From: Flavobacterium sp.
Lineage (GTDB): Bacteria > Bacteroidota > Bacteroidia > Flavobacteriales > Flavobacteriaceae
Direction: 5' to 3'
DNA: 64,000 nucleotides
Assembly: GCF_013823965.1 (NCBI RefSeq)
Contig: NZ_PNNA01000087.1
Location: 39,112 to 103,111 of the forward strand
In this document: piece by piece, positions 31,260 through 39,655 of the stretch
Numbering within the stretch: position 1 is the first letter of the stretch
Layout of the letters: the number at the start of each line of letters is the position of its first letter
The notes under the pieces: model-generated
Told to the model about the DNA's origin: nothing
Databases searched by the model: none
Seen by the model: only the letters and a program-made list of their open reading frames with translations
Translations under genes and position numbers: made by a program

Positions 31260-31801
31260 AGCGACAAATAGAAAAAGCAAAAAAAGGCGACCAAGCAGCC
31301 TTCACTTTTCTGTTGGATTTTTATTGGAACGAGGTCTATGGTTTCATGCTCAAACGCACGGAAAACGAGACCAATGCCGAGGACATTACCATTGAAACTT
31401 TCTCGAAAGCATTCGACAAAATAGCCAGTTACAACCCCGAATTCCAGTTTAACACTTGGCTGATTGCCATTGCCAAAAACGTCCACATCGATATATTGCG
31501 AAAAAAGAAAGCCAATCTTTTCATCGAAATTACCGATGACGAAGACCAGCAAGCCTACAATATTGCCGACACCACTCCGTCGGCGGAAGACGAATTGATT
31601 ACGGAGCAAAACCTTTCGCAGTTGCTGCAATTCATCAAACAACTCAAACCGCATTACCAGGAAGTCATCCAGTTGCGCTATTTTCAGGAAATGAGTTACC
31701 AGGAAATTGCCAACAAAATTGACGAACCCCTGAGCAACGTCAAAATCAAACTGCTTCGCGCCAAGAAATTGTTGGCAGAAATTATTCAGGATAATAGATA
31801 G
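31250..31801 (+). CDS. RNA polymerase sigma factor, ECF/sigma-70 family
   Basis: TTG start overlapping GT2 stop; region 2 TENETNAEDITIETFSKAF; region 4 LRYFQEMSYQEIANKI. Confidence 0.9.
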   Translation: MEIKRQIEKAKKGDQAAFTFLLDFYWNEVYGFMLKRTENETNAEDITIETFSKAFDKIASYNPEFQFNTWLIAIAKNVHIDILRKKKANLFIEITDDEDQQAYNIADTTPSAEDELITEQNLSQLLQFIKQLKPHYQEVIQLRYFQEMSYQEIANKIDEPLSNVKIKLLRAKKLLAEIIQDNR

Positions 31802-31817
31802 TTTATTTGGGATATAA

Positions 31818-31830
31818 GCAGTAAATTTTA
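31818..31830 (+). repeat. 13-bp direct repeat copy 1 (GCAGTAAATTTTA) flanking cassette leader
   Basis: Identical to 31988-32000. Confidence 0.7.
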
Positions 31831-31874
31831 TACTTACCTAAGTACAAAAAATATCAAGAATATTAAAATCTTGC

Positions 31875-31907
31875 TTGATAATTTGTAAATAATTATTTAT
31901 ATATTTG
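31875..31907 (+). promoter_or_regulatory. Putative promoter of the DGQHR cassette (TTG-N22-TATATTTG)
   Basis: TTG at 31875 and perfect TAnnTTTG at 31900-31907. Confidence 0.5.
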
Positions 31908-31932
31908 TCGTAATACACCATCTAGCAACAGC

Positions 31933-31980
31933 TATATGCTCAAATTATGAAGATTTTTAGTAGTTTATAGTGAGCATATA
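31933..31980. repeat. Perfect 10-bp inverted repeat in leader of DGQHR cassette
   Basis: TATATGCTCA (31933-31942) and TGAGCATATA (31971-31980). Confidence 0.75.
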
Positions 31981-31987
31981 CAAATTG

Positions 31988-32000
31988 GCAGTAAATTTTA
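31988..32000 (+). repeat. 13-bp direct repeat copy 2 (GCAGTAAATTTTA)
   Basis: Identical to 31818-31830. Confidence 0.7.
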
Positions 32001-32029
32001 AGAAAATAACATAATAAAACAACATAAAT

Positions 32030-33070
32030 ATGAGAAGTGAAGAATACAGATATATAGTTAGTAAATTCAATGATAAAGATTTATATACTTTTTCAATGAA
32101 AATAAAAGACTTATTAAGCATTTATTATGTTGCAGCAAGAGGCTTAAGTACTGAACAAGGTGCTGTACAAAGAATATTGAACAAAAGACGAATTGATGAC
32201 ATTAAAAATTTTATTTTAGGTGGAAATCTCTTTGTAAACACTTTTATTATAAATTGGACAGATACCACAGAGGAACCTAAAGTAAAAAAAGACACTTTAA
32301 ATATCCCTTTGGATGGAAGACGTGCACAAGTTCTTGATGGGCAACATAGAATTTCTGGGCTAAAGGAAGCTGTTCAATTGAGATCAGAAATTGGAGAAAA
32401 ATATATTCTTGTTTCAATGGCATTACAATTAACTACACCAGAAGCTGCAAATATTTTTTTAAATATTAACAGCGAACAAAAACCTGTACCAAAAAGTTTA
32501 ATATATGACTTATTTGGGCAAGCCTTCGATGATAAAGAACATGCAATTAATAGAGCTACAGATATTATTACTTTTCTAAATAAAGACGAAAGTTCGCCTT
32601 ATTTTCAAATGATAAAATATCCGGGTAATCAAAAAAATGCTGGACTAATTGACTTAGCAATTTTTGTTAATGCTATAAAACCTCACCTTAATAAAGATGG
32701 GGTTTTTAACACCTATAATTTAAATGAAATTGAAACTCAGAAAAAAATTATTAAGAATTTCTATACTGCATTAAAAGATACTTACAAAAAATTCTGGGAC
32801 ATAAAATCAGAAAATCCATTTTTTAAAGCTGCTGGTTTTAATGGTTCATTTGATTTTCTTTGCGAAGTTTTAATTCCTAAATGTATTGATGAAAAAAGTT
32901 TTTCATCAGAAAAGATGAAAGAACTAATGAAATTGGATTCTGATAATTTATTTTTATCAAATTCAATGAAGAATCTAGATGGTAAAACGGCAAGAAAAAA
33001 TGTAAAAACTTATTTGAATGAAAATTTCTTAAAAGACATACCTCAATCTGACGACGAATATGAGTTTTAA
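32030..33070 (+). CDS. DGQHR domain protein, DndB-like
   Basis: GRRAQVLDGQHRISGLKEA motif; AANIFLNINSEQKPVPKSL typical of DGQHR/DndB-like proteins. Confidence 0.85.
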   Translation: MRSEEYRYIVSKFNDKDLYTFSMKIKDLLSIYYVAARGLSTEQGAVQRILNKRRIDDIKNFILGGNLFVNTFIINWTDTTEEPKVKKDTLNIPLDGRRAQVLDGQHRISGLKEAVQLRSEIGEKYILVSMALQLTTPEAANIFLNINSEQKPVPKSLIYDLFGQAFDDKEHAINRATDIITFLNKDESSPYFQMIKYPGNQKNAGLIDLAIFVNAIKPHLNKDGVFNTYNLNEIETQKKIIKNFYTALKDTYKKFWDIKSENPFFKAAGFNGSFDFLCEVLIPKCIDEKSFSSEKMKELMKLDSDNLFLSNSMKNLDGKTARKNVKTYLNENFLKDIPQSDDEYEF

Positions 33071-33875
33071 AAGACATGATGTTCAAGAGTTTATCGAATA
33101 TGATTTGGGGTGTCTAGATTTAAACAACTGGAAAAATTATAAACCAGGCTTACAGATTTTTACTGTTGATAATATAAAAAAAACTCGCCTAGAAAATTGT
33201 ATCGAAAGTGATACAAAATCATATTTCTACAAATCCATCTATTCATTTGTTCAAGCTCTTAGTAATATAAATAGGAACAATTATAATTGGAGTATTGTAC
33301 AATTGTATTATTCTTGCTTTTATGCAATTCGAGCTGACATTTTATTAAGTAATCACTGTATAGTGCGATGTGGTGGATTATACATGGTAGAAAATAAAAT
33401 AGGAGAACAATTTCAATCAATAATAATGAATGCTAGAGGTGATCACCAAATGGCTATCGCTTTACTACAAAAGTTGAAAAATGAACATAAATTAATAGAT
33501 GAAATATTAGATGTGCAATTAGAAGGAATTGATGCTTATAGTTGGTTAATGAAACACAGAGAAAGATCTAATTATCAAATGAAGAATTTTGTTGACCCTA
33601 AGGTTGACGAATTATTTCAACACATAAATTATTATTTCAAAACAAAAACACTTTATGACTTATTCGATTTTTATAACCAATCTGATTATACTATTTGCTT
33701 TGATTTAGATCATTCAGCATTATCTATACCATTCAAGAAAATTATGCAAATAAAAGAAAAGATAATAGCCAAACATGGTTTGAATGTATCTGAAAATATT
33801 AAAGAATATCAATACTTAAAAGATAAGTTAGAAGAATTAGGATTAACCAAAAACAATGTAAAAAACTTTATCTAA
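33060..33875 (+). CDS. Uncharacterised helical protein coupled to the DGQHR gene; possibly HEPN-like
   Basis: ATG overlaps upstream stop by 11 bp; NRNNYNWSIVQLYYSCFYAIRADILL helix resembles HEPN-type helices; no clear Rx4-6H motif. Confidence 0.75.
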   Translation: MSFKRHDVQEFIEYDLGCLDLNNWKNYKPGLQIFTVDNIKKTRLENCIESDTKSYFYKSIYSFVQALSNINRNNYNWSIVQLYYSCFYAIRADILLSNHCIVRCGGLYMVENKIGEQFQSIIMNARGDHQMAIALLQKLKNEHKLIDEILDVQLEGIDAYSWLMKHRERSNYQMKNFVDPKVDELFQHINYYFKTKTLYDLFDFYNQSDYTICFDLDHSALSIPFKKIMQIKEKIIAKHGLNVSENIKEYQYLKDKLEELGLTKNNVKNFI

Positions 33876-34012
33876 AAACTTTTAATTACACATAATTTCT
33901 CGTTATTGACAACTAATTGCACCCAATATCAAGTAATTCCAGCAAGCAAAAAACGGCTATTCAGTTTCCACAAATTTTACGAAAATTTCCCGGTTTAAAT
34001 CGACAAAATCTT

Positions 34013-34043
34013 TTGGCTAATAAACGGTAAAAAGATATATTTG
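34013..34043 (+). promoter_or_regulatory. Putative tRNA-Pro promoter (TTG-N20-TATATTTG)
   Basis: TTG at 34013-34015 and TATATTTG at 34036-34043, 17 nt before tRNA. Confidence 0.6.
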
Positions 34044-34060
34044 CAATCGCTTTGATTGTG

Positions 34061-34134
34061 CGGGATGTAGCGCAGCCAGGTAGCGTACTAGCATGGGGTG
34101 CTAGGGGTCGCTGGTTCGAATCCAGTCATCCCGA
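34061..34134 (+). tRNA. tRNA-Pro (anticodon GGG)
   Basis: CGGGATG/CATCCCG acceptor; CTAGC-ATGGGGT-GCTAG anticodon arm; GCTGG-TTCGAAT-CCAGT T arm; CCA not encoded. Confidence 0.95.
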
Positions 34135-34141
34135 CAACATC

Positions 34142-34180
34142 AAAAAGCCTGACTTGTTTAGAGTCAGGCTTTTGTTTTTT
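34142..34180 (+). terminator. Rho-independent terminator after tRNA-Pro
   Basis: AAAGCCTGACT-TGTTTAG-AGTCAGGCTTT followed by T-tract. Confidence 0.85.
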
Positions 34181-34413
34181 TTCAAAATTCTTCCAGCAAT
34201 TATACCAGAAAACAAATCTTTTTTTGGCTAAAGCACAAAAAAAAATCTAACGTTTTTTCCGCAAAGTCCCAAAAACAAAGCCCTTTACTATTCTTGTTAA
34301 AATAATTATAAAATAATCATCATTTTATATATTATAATGCATATTGTTTACGTTGTATGTTAAAACACAATGCTTATGACCTGATAACTACCTAACCCTT
34401 AAAACCACAAATC

Positions 34414-35226
34414 ATGTCTAGAGTAAGTATTTATGAAACCCGTTGGATCAACCTAATTTTCGAAAACAAAAACCAACAATATGGTGCATATCAATTGCGC
34501 CGTGAAAGTGTCAAAAGTTCCTTGACGGCCCTGTTTATGGGATTGTTGTTTGTGGCCTCCATTGGCGGAATCACGACAATTGCCAGTCATTTCAATCGTG
34601 TGGTTGCTCCCACCATTACTAGTCCAGAATGGTCAGATCCCATCGAAGTCACCAAGGTTGATTTTCAAAAAATAGAAGAACCAATGCTTCCCGAAGCGCA
34701 AAGTCAAGCCACCGAAGCCACCATCCTGAAAGACCAGCTCATCAATCCAGTAATTGTTCAATCACAAGACGCTGTGCAAGACATTGCCACAAATGTGGAA
34801 AACAAATATGCCTCCGATGTGCTTTCGGACGGGACAGGAACAATTGAATTAAATCCTTCTTCATCAGGAAATGGAACCGAAACCACCAAAGCGGTTGACT
34901 ACGGAACCACGGTGGTCAATGCAGCAGTATTGGACAAACTTCCACAGTTCCCGGGCGGAATCGAAAAATTCTACAACTATGTGGGCAACAATTTTGAAAA
35001 ACCGGAAATTGAAGACATTGCCACCCTTCGAGTTTATGTGTCATTCGTCATCGAAAAAGACGGCAGCATGACCGACATCAAAGTAAGCAGGGATCCCGGT
35101 TATGGTTTGGGAAGGGAAGCCATTCGAGTTTTGAAATCCTTGCGAACCAAATGGTCTCCGGGAATAATTGATTCGAAACCCGTAAGAACAGCTTACAGCT
35201 TGCCAATCGTATTGGAAATGAAATAA
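34414..35226 (+). CDS. Energy transducer TonB family protein
   Basis: FENKNQQYGAYQLRRE N-terminus; LPQFPGGIEKF; C-terminal TonB domain VSFVIEKDGSMTDIKVSRDPGYGLGREAIRVLKS. Confidence 0.9.
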   Translation: MSRVSIYETRWINLIFENKNQQYGAYQLRRESVKSSLTALFMGLLFVASIGGITTIASHFNRVVAPTITSPEWSDPIEVTKVDFQKIEEPMLPEAQSQATEATILKDQLINPVIVQSQDAVQDIATNVENKYASDVLSDGTGTIELNPSSSGNGTETTKAVDYGTTVVNAAVLDKLPQFPGGIEKFYNYVGNNFEKPEIEDIATLRVYVSFVIEKDGSMTDIKVSRDPGYGLGREAIRVLKSLRTKWSPGIIDSKPVRTAYSLPIVLEMK

Positions 35227-35287
35227 ACATCATGTAAAATAACGTATAATCTGTCAGGTGAAACGCAGTCGAAACCCTGCCAAAATA

Positions 35288-35315
35288 AAAAGCAGAACTT
35301 TTCAGTTCTGCTTTT
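35288..35315. terminator. Bidirectional terminator between TonB and M48 genes
   Basis: AAAAGCAGAACT-TTTC-AGTTCTGCTTTT. Confidence 0.8.
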
Positions 35316-35345
35316 GTTGTTTGAAACATGATGGAAATCCAAACT

Positions 35346-36206
35346 TTATTTTTTGGTGGTGGTTTTCTTCGTGGTTTTTTTAGTGGTCGTTTTAGGCTTG
35401 GCGACTACCGGCATTTTATGCACGTAGGCTTTGTACACACCTTCTTTTTCGGCTCTCTTTTTGGCATTCTCGGCTCTTTCTTTGGAGTCCGGATGTGAAC
35501 TTATCATTTTGGTCAAGAAATCACTTTGGGCTCCTTCACCCATTTTGGCCAAAATTGTAAAAGCAGACTCAACGGCATTCACGTCATACCCATTGGTCTT
35601 CATAAAATCGTAAGCAAACGTATCGGCTTCCGATTCTTGTTTACGGCTGTGTTTACTGTCAATCATCGCGCTTGCTATTTTTCCCAATTGGCTGTCGGTA
35701 ATGGCCGCAATTTTATTCGATTGTGAGGCAGCCGCATCAATCAGGGCTTCTTTTTGGTATGCGGCCTTGATGGCATCACGGGAATCGTGATTGACCACGT
35801 GGCCTATTTCGTGACCAATGACCACCAACAATTCATTGTCGTCCATCACATCCATCAATCCGCTGTAAACGCGCACGCTTCCGTCAGCGGTGGCAAAGGC
35901 ATTTACTTCTTTGAGAACATAAACCTTGTAATTCAATGTCAGTCCGTAAGCATTGGTGTATTTTCCAAAAATCTTGTTCAATCGAATGGCGTAAGGATTG
36001 GTTGGACCGGCAATCACGTGTTCCGCATCCATTTTGGCCACGGCTTCTTTGGATAATTGGGCAGCTTCTGCATCGCTAAAAGTAAGTCCCGCTATCCCTT
36101 TTTGGACAGCTCCCAAGGCTTTGTCTCCAAAATTAATTTGCGCATTGGCAGTTGAAAAACCCAAAAAACCAAGCATTACCGCTAAAAATACAGATTCTCT
36201 TTTCAT
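35346..36206 (-). CDS. M48 family metallopeptidase
   Basis: VVIGHEIGHVVNHDSRDA HExxH; SRKQESEADTFAYDFM; start trimmed to MKRESVFLAVMLGFLGF signal peptide. Confidence 0.9.
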   Translation of the reverse strand: MKRESVFLAVMLGFLGFSTANAQINFGDKALGAVQKGIAGLTFSDAEAAQLSKEAVAKMDAEHVIAGPTNPYAIRLNKIFGKYTNAYGLTLNYKVYVLKEVNAFATADGSVRVYSGLMDVMDDNELLVVIGHEIGHVVNHDSRDAIKAAYQKEALIDAAASQSNKIAAITDSQLGKIASAMIDSKHSRKQESEADTFAYDFMKTNGYDVNAVESAFTILAKMGEGAQSDFLTKMISSHPDSKERAENAKKRAEKEGVYKAYVHKMPVVAKPKTTTKKTTKKTTTKK

Positions 36207-36369
36207 TGTATTAAATTTTGATTTATAAACACAAAGATACGACAAGTTTGAATCCTCTAAAAAAAATTTCCGGCATTACCCGATAAATTCCTTCACAAAT
36301 AAAGCGCGCGCTTTCTTGTCATTGCCTAAAATCATTTTATCAAATTGTTAAAAAAATGTTAAACAAAAA

Positions 36370-36402
36370 TTAAACAGTTGTTTAATTTAAACAGTTGTTT
36401 AA
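36370..36402. promoter_or_regulatory. Two tandem 16-bp palindromic operators (TTAAACAGTTGTTTAA)
   Basis: Perfect palindrome copies at 36370-36385 and 36387-36402 just before the TetR gene. Confidence 0.8.
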
Positions 36403-36430
36403 TTTTGTCGCCTTTTAAAATCAAAAAATA

Positions 36431-37057
36431 GTGAAAAACGATTTAAACGACAAACAAATTCAAATTCTCAATGTAGCCGAAACGCTATTTGCCGAGAAAG
36501 GATTTGATGGAACTTCGATTCGGGATATTTCAAAAGTGGCAAAAATCAATATTGCCATGGTTTCGTATTACTTTGGAAGCAAGGAAAAACTATTGGAATC
36601 CTTGATCTTGTTTAAAACCTCGGGACTCAAAGAACAACTGTTCCATTTGATAGACGAAAACCTGGAACCTTTAGACAAAATAAACAAACTGATTGCACTT
36701 TACGTGAATCGAATCAATTGCAACAAGGGAATTTACCGCATCCTGCATTTTGAATTGGCTTCCAAAAAAAAGGCATTGGAAATCCAGTCTTTTTCCGAAA
36801 TCAAGAAAGCCAACTTAAAATCGATGGAACTCATCATTCAAGAAGGCCAAGCCAAGGGCGTTTTCAGAAAAGACGTGATTATCCCGTTGCTCACGCCAAC
36901 GATTTTGGGAACTTATTTCCATTTCAATATGAACAAACCTTTTTTCGAGGAAATTTTGGACTTGAAAACGGATGAAGATTACGATAATTACGTAAAAACC
37001 GATTTAACAAAACACATTCAACAAACCATTAAAGCCCTTTTGATACATGAAAATTAA
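36431..37057 (+). CDS. TetR/AcrR family transcriptional regulator
   Basis: GTG start; AETLFAEKGFDGTSIRDISKVAKINIAMVSYYFGSKEKLLESL HTH. Confidence 0.93.
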   Translation: MKNDLNDKQIQILNVAETLFAEKGFDGTSIRDISKVAKINIAMVSYYFGSKEKLLESLILFKTSGLKEQLFHLIDENLEPLDKINKLIALYVNRINCNKGIYRILHFELASKKKALEIQSFSEIKKANLKSMELIIQEGQAKGVFRKDVIIPLLTPTILGTYFHFNMNKPFFEEILDLKTDEDYDNYVKTDLTKHIQQTIKALLIHEN

Positions 37058-38372
37058 TCATTTATTACTTTTGGGAATTTACTTCATTGGAGCAACAGCT
37101 TCCAATGCACAAGAAAGAACTAGTTTGACACTCGACGAAGCCGTTCATTTGGCTTGGACGAAAAGCAACGAAGTGAGCTTGGCCGATTCCAAAGTAAATT
37201 CATCAAAATACGAATTACAGTCCAAAAAGAACAGTCAATATCCCGATTTGAAACTTTCGGGACAATACCAGCATTTTTTGGAACCCAATGTTGACATTAA
37301 ATTTGGAGAAAGTGGATCGGGAACAGGTTTCCCGTCCGGAAACCAGTTGTTGATTGGACAATTAAGTGCCAGTCTTCCTGTTTTTGCCGGTTTCAAAACA
37401 CAAAACAACATCAAGATTTCGGAGAATTTGTACCAAGCCGAAACGGCAAATGCTTTGCAAACCAAAGAAGAAATTGCGATGCGCGTAGTGAATTATTATG
37501 CCAGCTTGTACAAGGCCCAAAAAACTTTGGAACTGTTGAAAGACAATCAAAAACAAGCCGAACAGCGTGTTAAGGATTTTACCGAAATGGAAAAAAACGG
37601 CATCATTCCCAGAAACGACTTGTTGAAAGCGCAATTACAGGTTTCGAAAATCCAATTGTCCATAGACGACATAAACAAGAACCTGAACGTGGTCAATTAT
37701 TATTTGGTTTCCCTTTTGAAATTGCCATCGGAAACAAAACTAAAAATCAACGAAAGCGATTTTGTCAATTTCCAGACGAACAATGTTCCAAAGGATGAAA
37801 AATTGGCATTGGAAAACCGCAAAGATTTAAAAGCCGTTGACTATCAAGAAAAAGCGAGTGAAGCCAACATCAAAATGGCAAAAAGTGCCTATTATCCATC
37901 TGTTTCGTTGGTGGGAGGCTATGCTAATTTGGCATTGGAAAACGTGATTACAGTTCAAAATGCGATAAATTTTGGCGTAGGCGTTTCTTATGATTTGAGT
38001 GGCATCCTAAAACACAATTCATCCATAAAAATGGCAGAAAGCAAATCGCAGGAAACCAAAAACTACAAAGAAATCCTGACCGACAACATCAAGGTTCAAG
38101 TCAAAAAAGCGATTGAAGAATATGACCTGGCCCTAAAACAAAAAGAAGTTTACATAGAAGCGGCAACGCAATCCTTGGAAAATTACCGCATCGTAAAAGA
38201 CAAATACGACAACGGTCTTTCGAACACCAATGATTTACTCGAAGCCGACGTGGAACAACTGGGTTCAAAAATTAACAACGCTTTGGCAAGAGCCAATGTT
38301 ATTCAAAAATATTACGAATTGCTTTCGGCAACAGGACAATTATCCCAAACTTTCAATCTTTCAAAAATATAA
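37047..38372 (+). CDS. TolC family outer membrane efflux protein
   Basis: Signal peptide; SLTLDEAVHLAW; YPSVSLVGGYANL; coiled-coil repeats. Confidence 0.92.
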   Translation: MKINHLLLLGIYFIGATASNAQERTSLTLDEAVHLAWTKSNEVSLADSKVNSSKYELQSKKNSQYPDLKLSGQYQHFLEPNVDIKFGESGSGTGFPSGNQLLIGQLSASLPVFAGFKTQNNIKISENLYQAETANALQTKEEIAMRVVNYYASLYKAQKTLELLKDNQKQAEQRVKDFTEMEKNGIIPRNDLLKAQLQVSKIQLSIDDINKNLNVVNYYLVSLLKLPSETKLKINESDFVNFQTNNVPKDEKLALENRKDLKAVDYQEKASEANIKMAKSAYYPSVSLVGGYANLALENVITVQNAINFGVGVSYDLSGILKHNSSIKMAESKSQETKNYKEILTDNIKVQVKKAIEEYDLALKQKEVYIEAATQSLENYRIVKDKYDNGLSNTNDLLEADVEQLGSKINNALARANVIQKYYELLSATGQLSQTFNLSKI

Positions 38373-38383
38373 TATAACCTCCC

Positions 38384-39463
38384 ATGGAAAAGAAAAAAAC
38401 AAATAAAAAATTCATCATCATACTAAGCGCATTGGTACTAATAGGAGGTACTTATGGAACGTACAAATACATTCACTCTTTGTCCCACGAACATACCGAT
38501 GATGCCCAAATCGAGAAAAAAATGAACCCGATTATCCCGAGAGTTCCCGGATATATCAGCAAGGTTTATGTAAAAGACAATGATTTTGTAAAAAAAGGAG
38601 ATACTTTGTTCACCATTGACCAAAGAGATTACCAATTGAAAATTGACGAAGCTGCCGCCGCCTTGGTTGCTGCCGAAAGCCAATTTGAAGCCGCCAAAGC
38701 CGATATTGGAAGTGCCAATGCCAGTATTTCGGTTTCGGATGCCAATATGAAATCGGCAAGCGGTTCTATCGAAAGTGCCAAAATCAGGTTGAAACAAATT
38801 ACCAGCGATTACAACCGTTACAACAATTTGTACAAAACACACACGATTACCAAACAACAATACGAACAAGCCTTGACTGCCAAGGAAGAAGCCGAAAATC
38901 AGGTGCGTGTTTTGGAACAACAACAAAGAGCAAGTTCTTACCAAAAATCGGTGATTGAATCCAAATCAAAAGCTTCGGACAAACAAACTGAAGTGGCTGC
39001 AGCCAATATCAAGAGAGCCCAAACTTTGTTGGACGTGGCTAAATTAAACCTGACTTACACCGTGGTTACGGCCGCCATCGACGGACAGGTTTCCAAAGTG
39101 GATATCCAACCCGGACAATTGGTTCAGGCAGGACAATCCTTGTTTTACATCATCAACAACACCGAAGCTTGGGTAGTGGCCAATTTCAAGGAAACCCAAT
39201 TGGACAAAATGGTTGTGGGTCAAAAAGTGGGCTTAAAAGTGGATGCTTACCCTGATTATGAATTCCAGGGAATCGTGACTTCTTTTTCGCCAGCAACAGG
39301 TTCTCGTTTTTCTTTGTTGCCACCGGATAATGCCACTGGAAACTTCGTAAAAACCATCCAAAGATTGCCGGTAAAAATCAGTCTAGACACGACAAACGAT
39401 CCTGAAAAAGTGAAATTATTGCGTCCTGGAATGAACGTGGATGTGGATGTACATTTGAAGTAA
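38384..39463 (+). CDS. HlyD/EmrA family efflux periplasmic adaptor
   Basis: HTDDAQIEKKMNPIIPRVPGYISKVYVKDNDFVKKGDTLFTID. Confidence 0.93.
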   Translation: MEKKKTNKKFIIILSALVLIGGTYGTYKYIHSLSHEHTDDAQIEKKMNPIIPRVPGYISKVYVKDNDFVKKGDTLFTIDQRDYQLKIDEAAAALVAAESQFEAAKADIGSANASISVSDANMKSASGSIESAKIRLKQITSDYNRYNNLYKTHTITKQQYEQALTAKEEAENQVRVLEQQQRASSYQKSVIESKSKASDKQTEVAAANIKRAQTLLDVAKLNLTYTVVTAAIDGQVSKVDIQPGQLVQAGQSLFYIINNTEAWVVANFKETQLDKMVVGQKVGLKVDAYPDYEFQGIVTSFSPATGSRFSLLPPDNATGNFVKTIQRLPVKISLDTTNDPEKVKLLRPGMNVDVDVHLK

Positions 39464-39478
39464 TATTTCAGATTATTA

Positions 39479-39579
39479 GCCACAGATTAAAAAGATTTTC
39501 ACGGATTTTAACCATAACTATAAAATCTGTGAAAATCAGTGACCCGAGCGATAGCGAACAGGCGCAGCAAATCAGTGGC
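39479..39579. repeat. Intergenic inverted repeat, CACAGATT family, with internal 27-bp insertion
   Basis: GCCACAGATT...GATTTTCACGGATTTTA versus TAAAATCTGTGAAAATCAGTG[27 bp]AAATCAGTGGC. Confidence 0.75.
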
Positions 39580-39655
39580 AAAAAAAAGATTCATATAGTC
39601 ATTTTAGACACACAGATTATAAGTTGTCTAAATATCCAATCTTATAATTATACAA

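Noticed and set aside
31103-31654. 183-aa minus-strand ORF across GT2/sigma genes
   Set aside because: Antisense to two well supported genes; no motif.
31918-32005. Possible integron attC-like site in the DGQHR leader
   Set aside because: There is an inverted repeat, but I could not find convincing paired RYYYAAC/GTTRRRY core sites and no integrase is present.
32030-33070. Calling the locus a complete Dnd phosphorothioation system
   Set aside because: Only the DGQHR/DndB-like protein is present; no DndA/C/D/E or DndFGH/PbeABCD genes in the window.
38438-38944. 168-aa minus-strand ORF inside the HlyD gene
   Set aside because: Antisense shadow of a coiled-coil coding region with no independent evidence.
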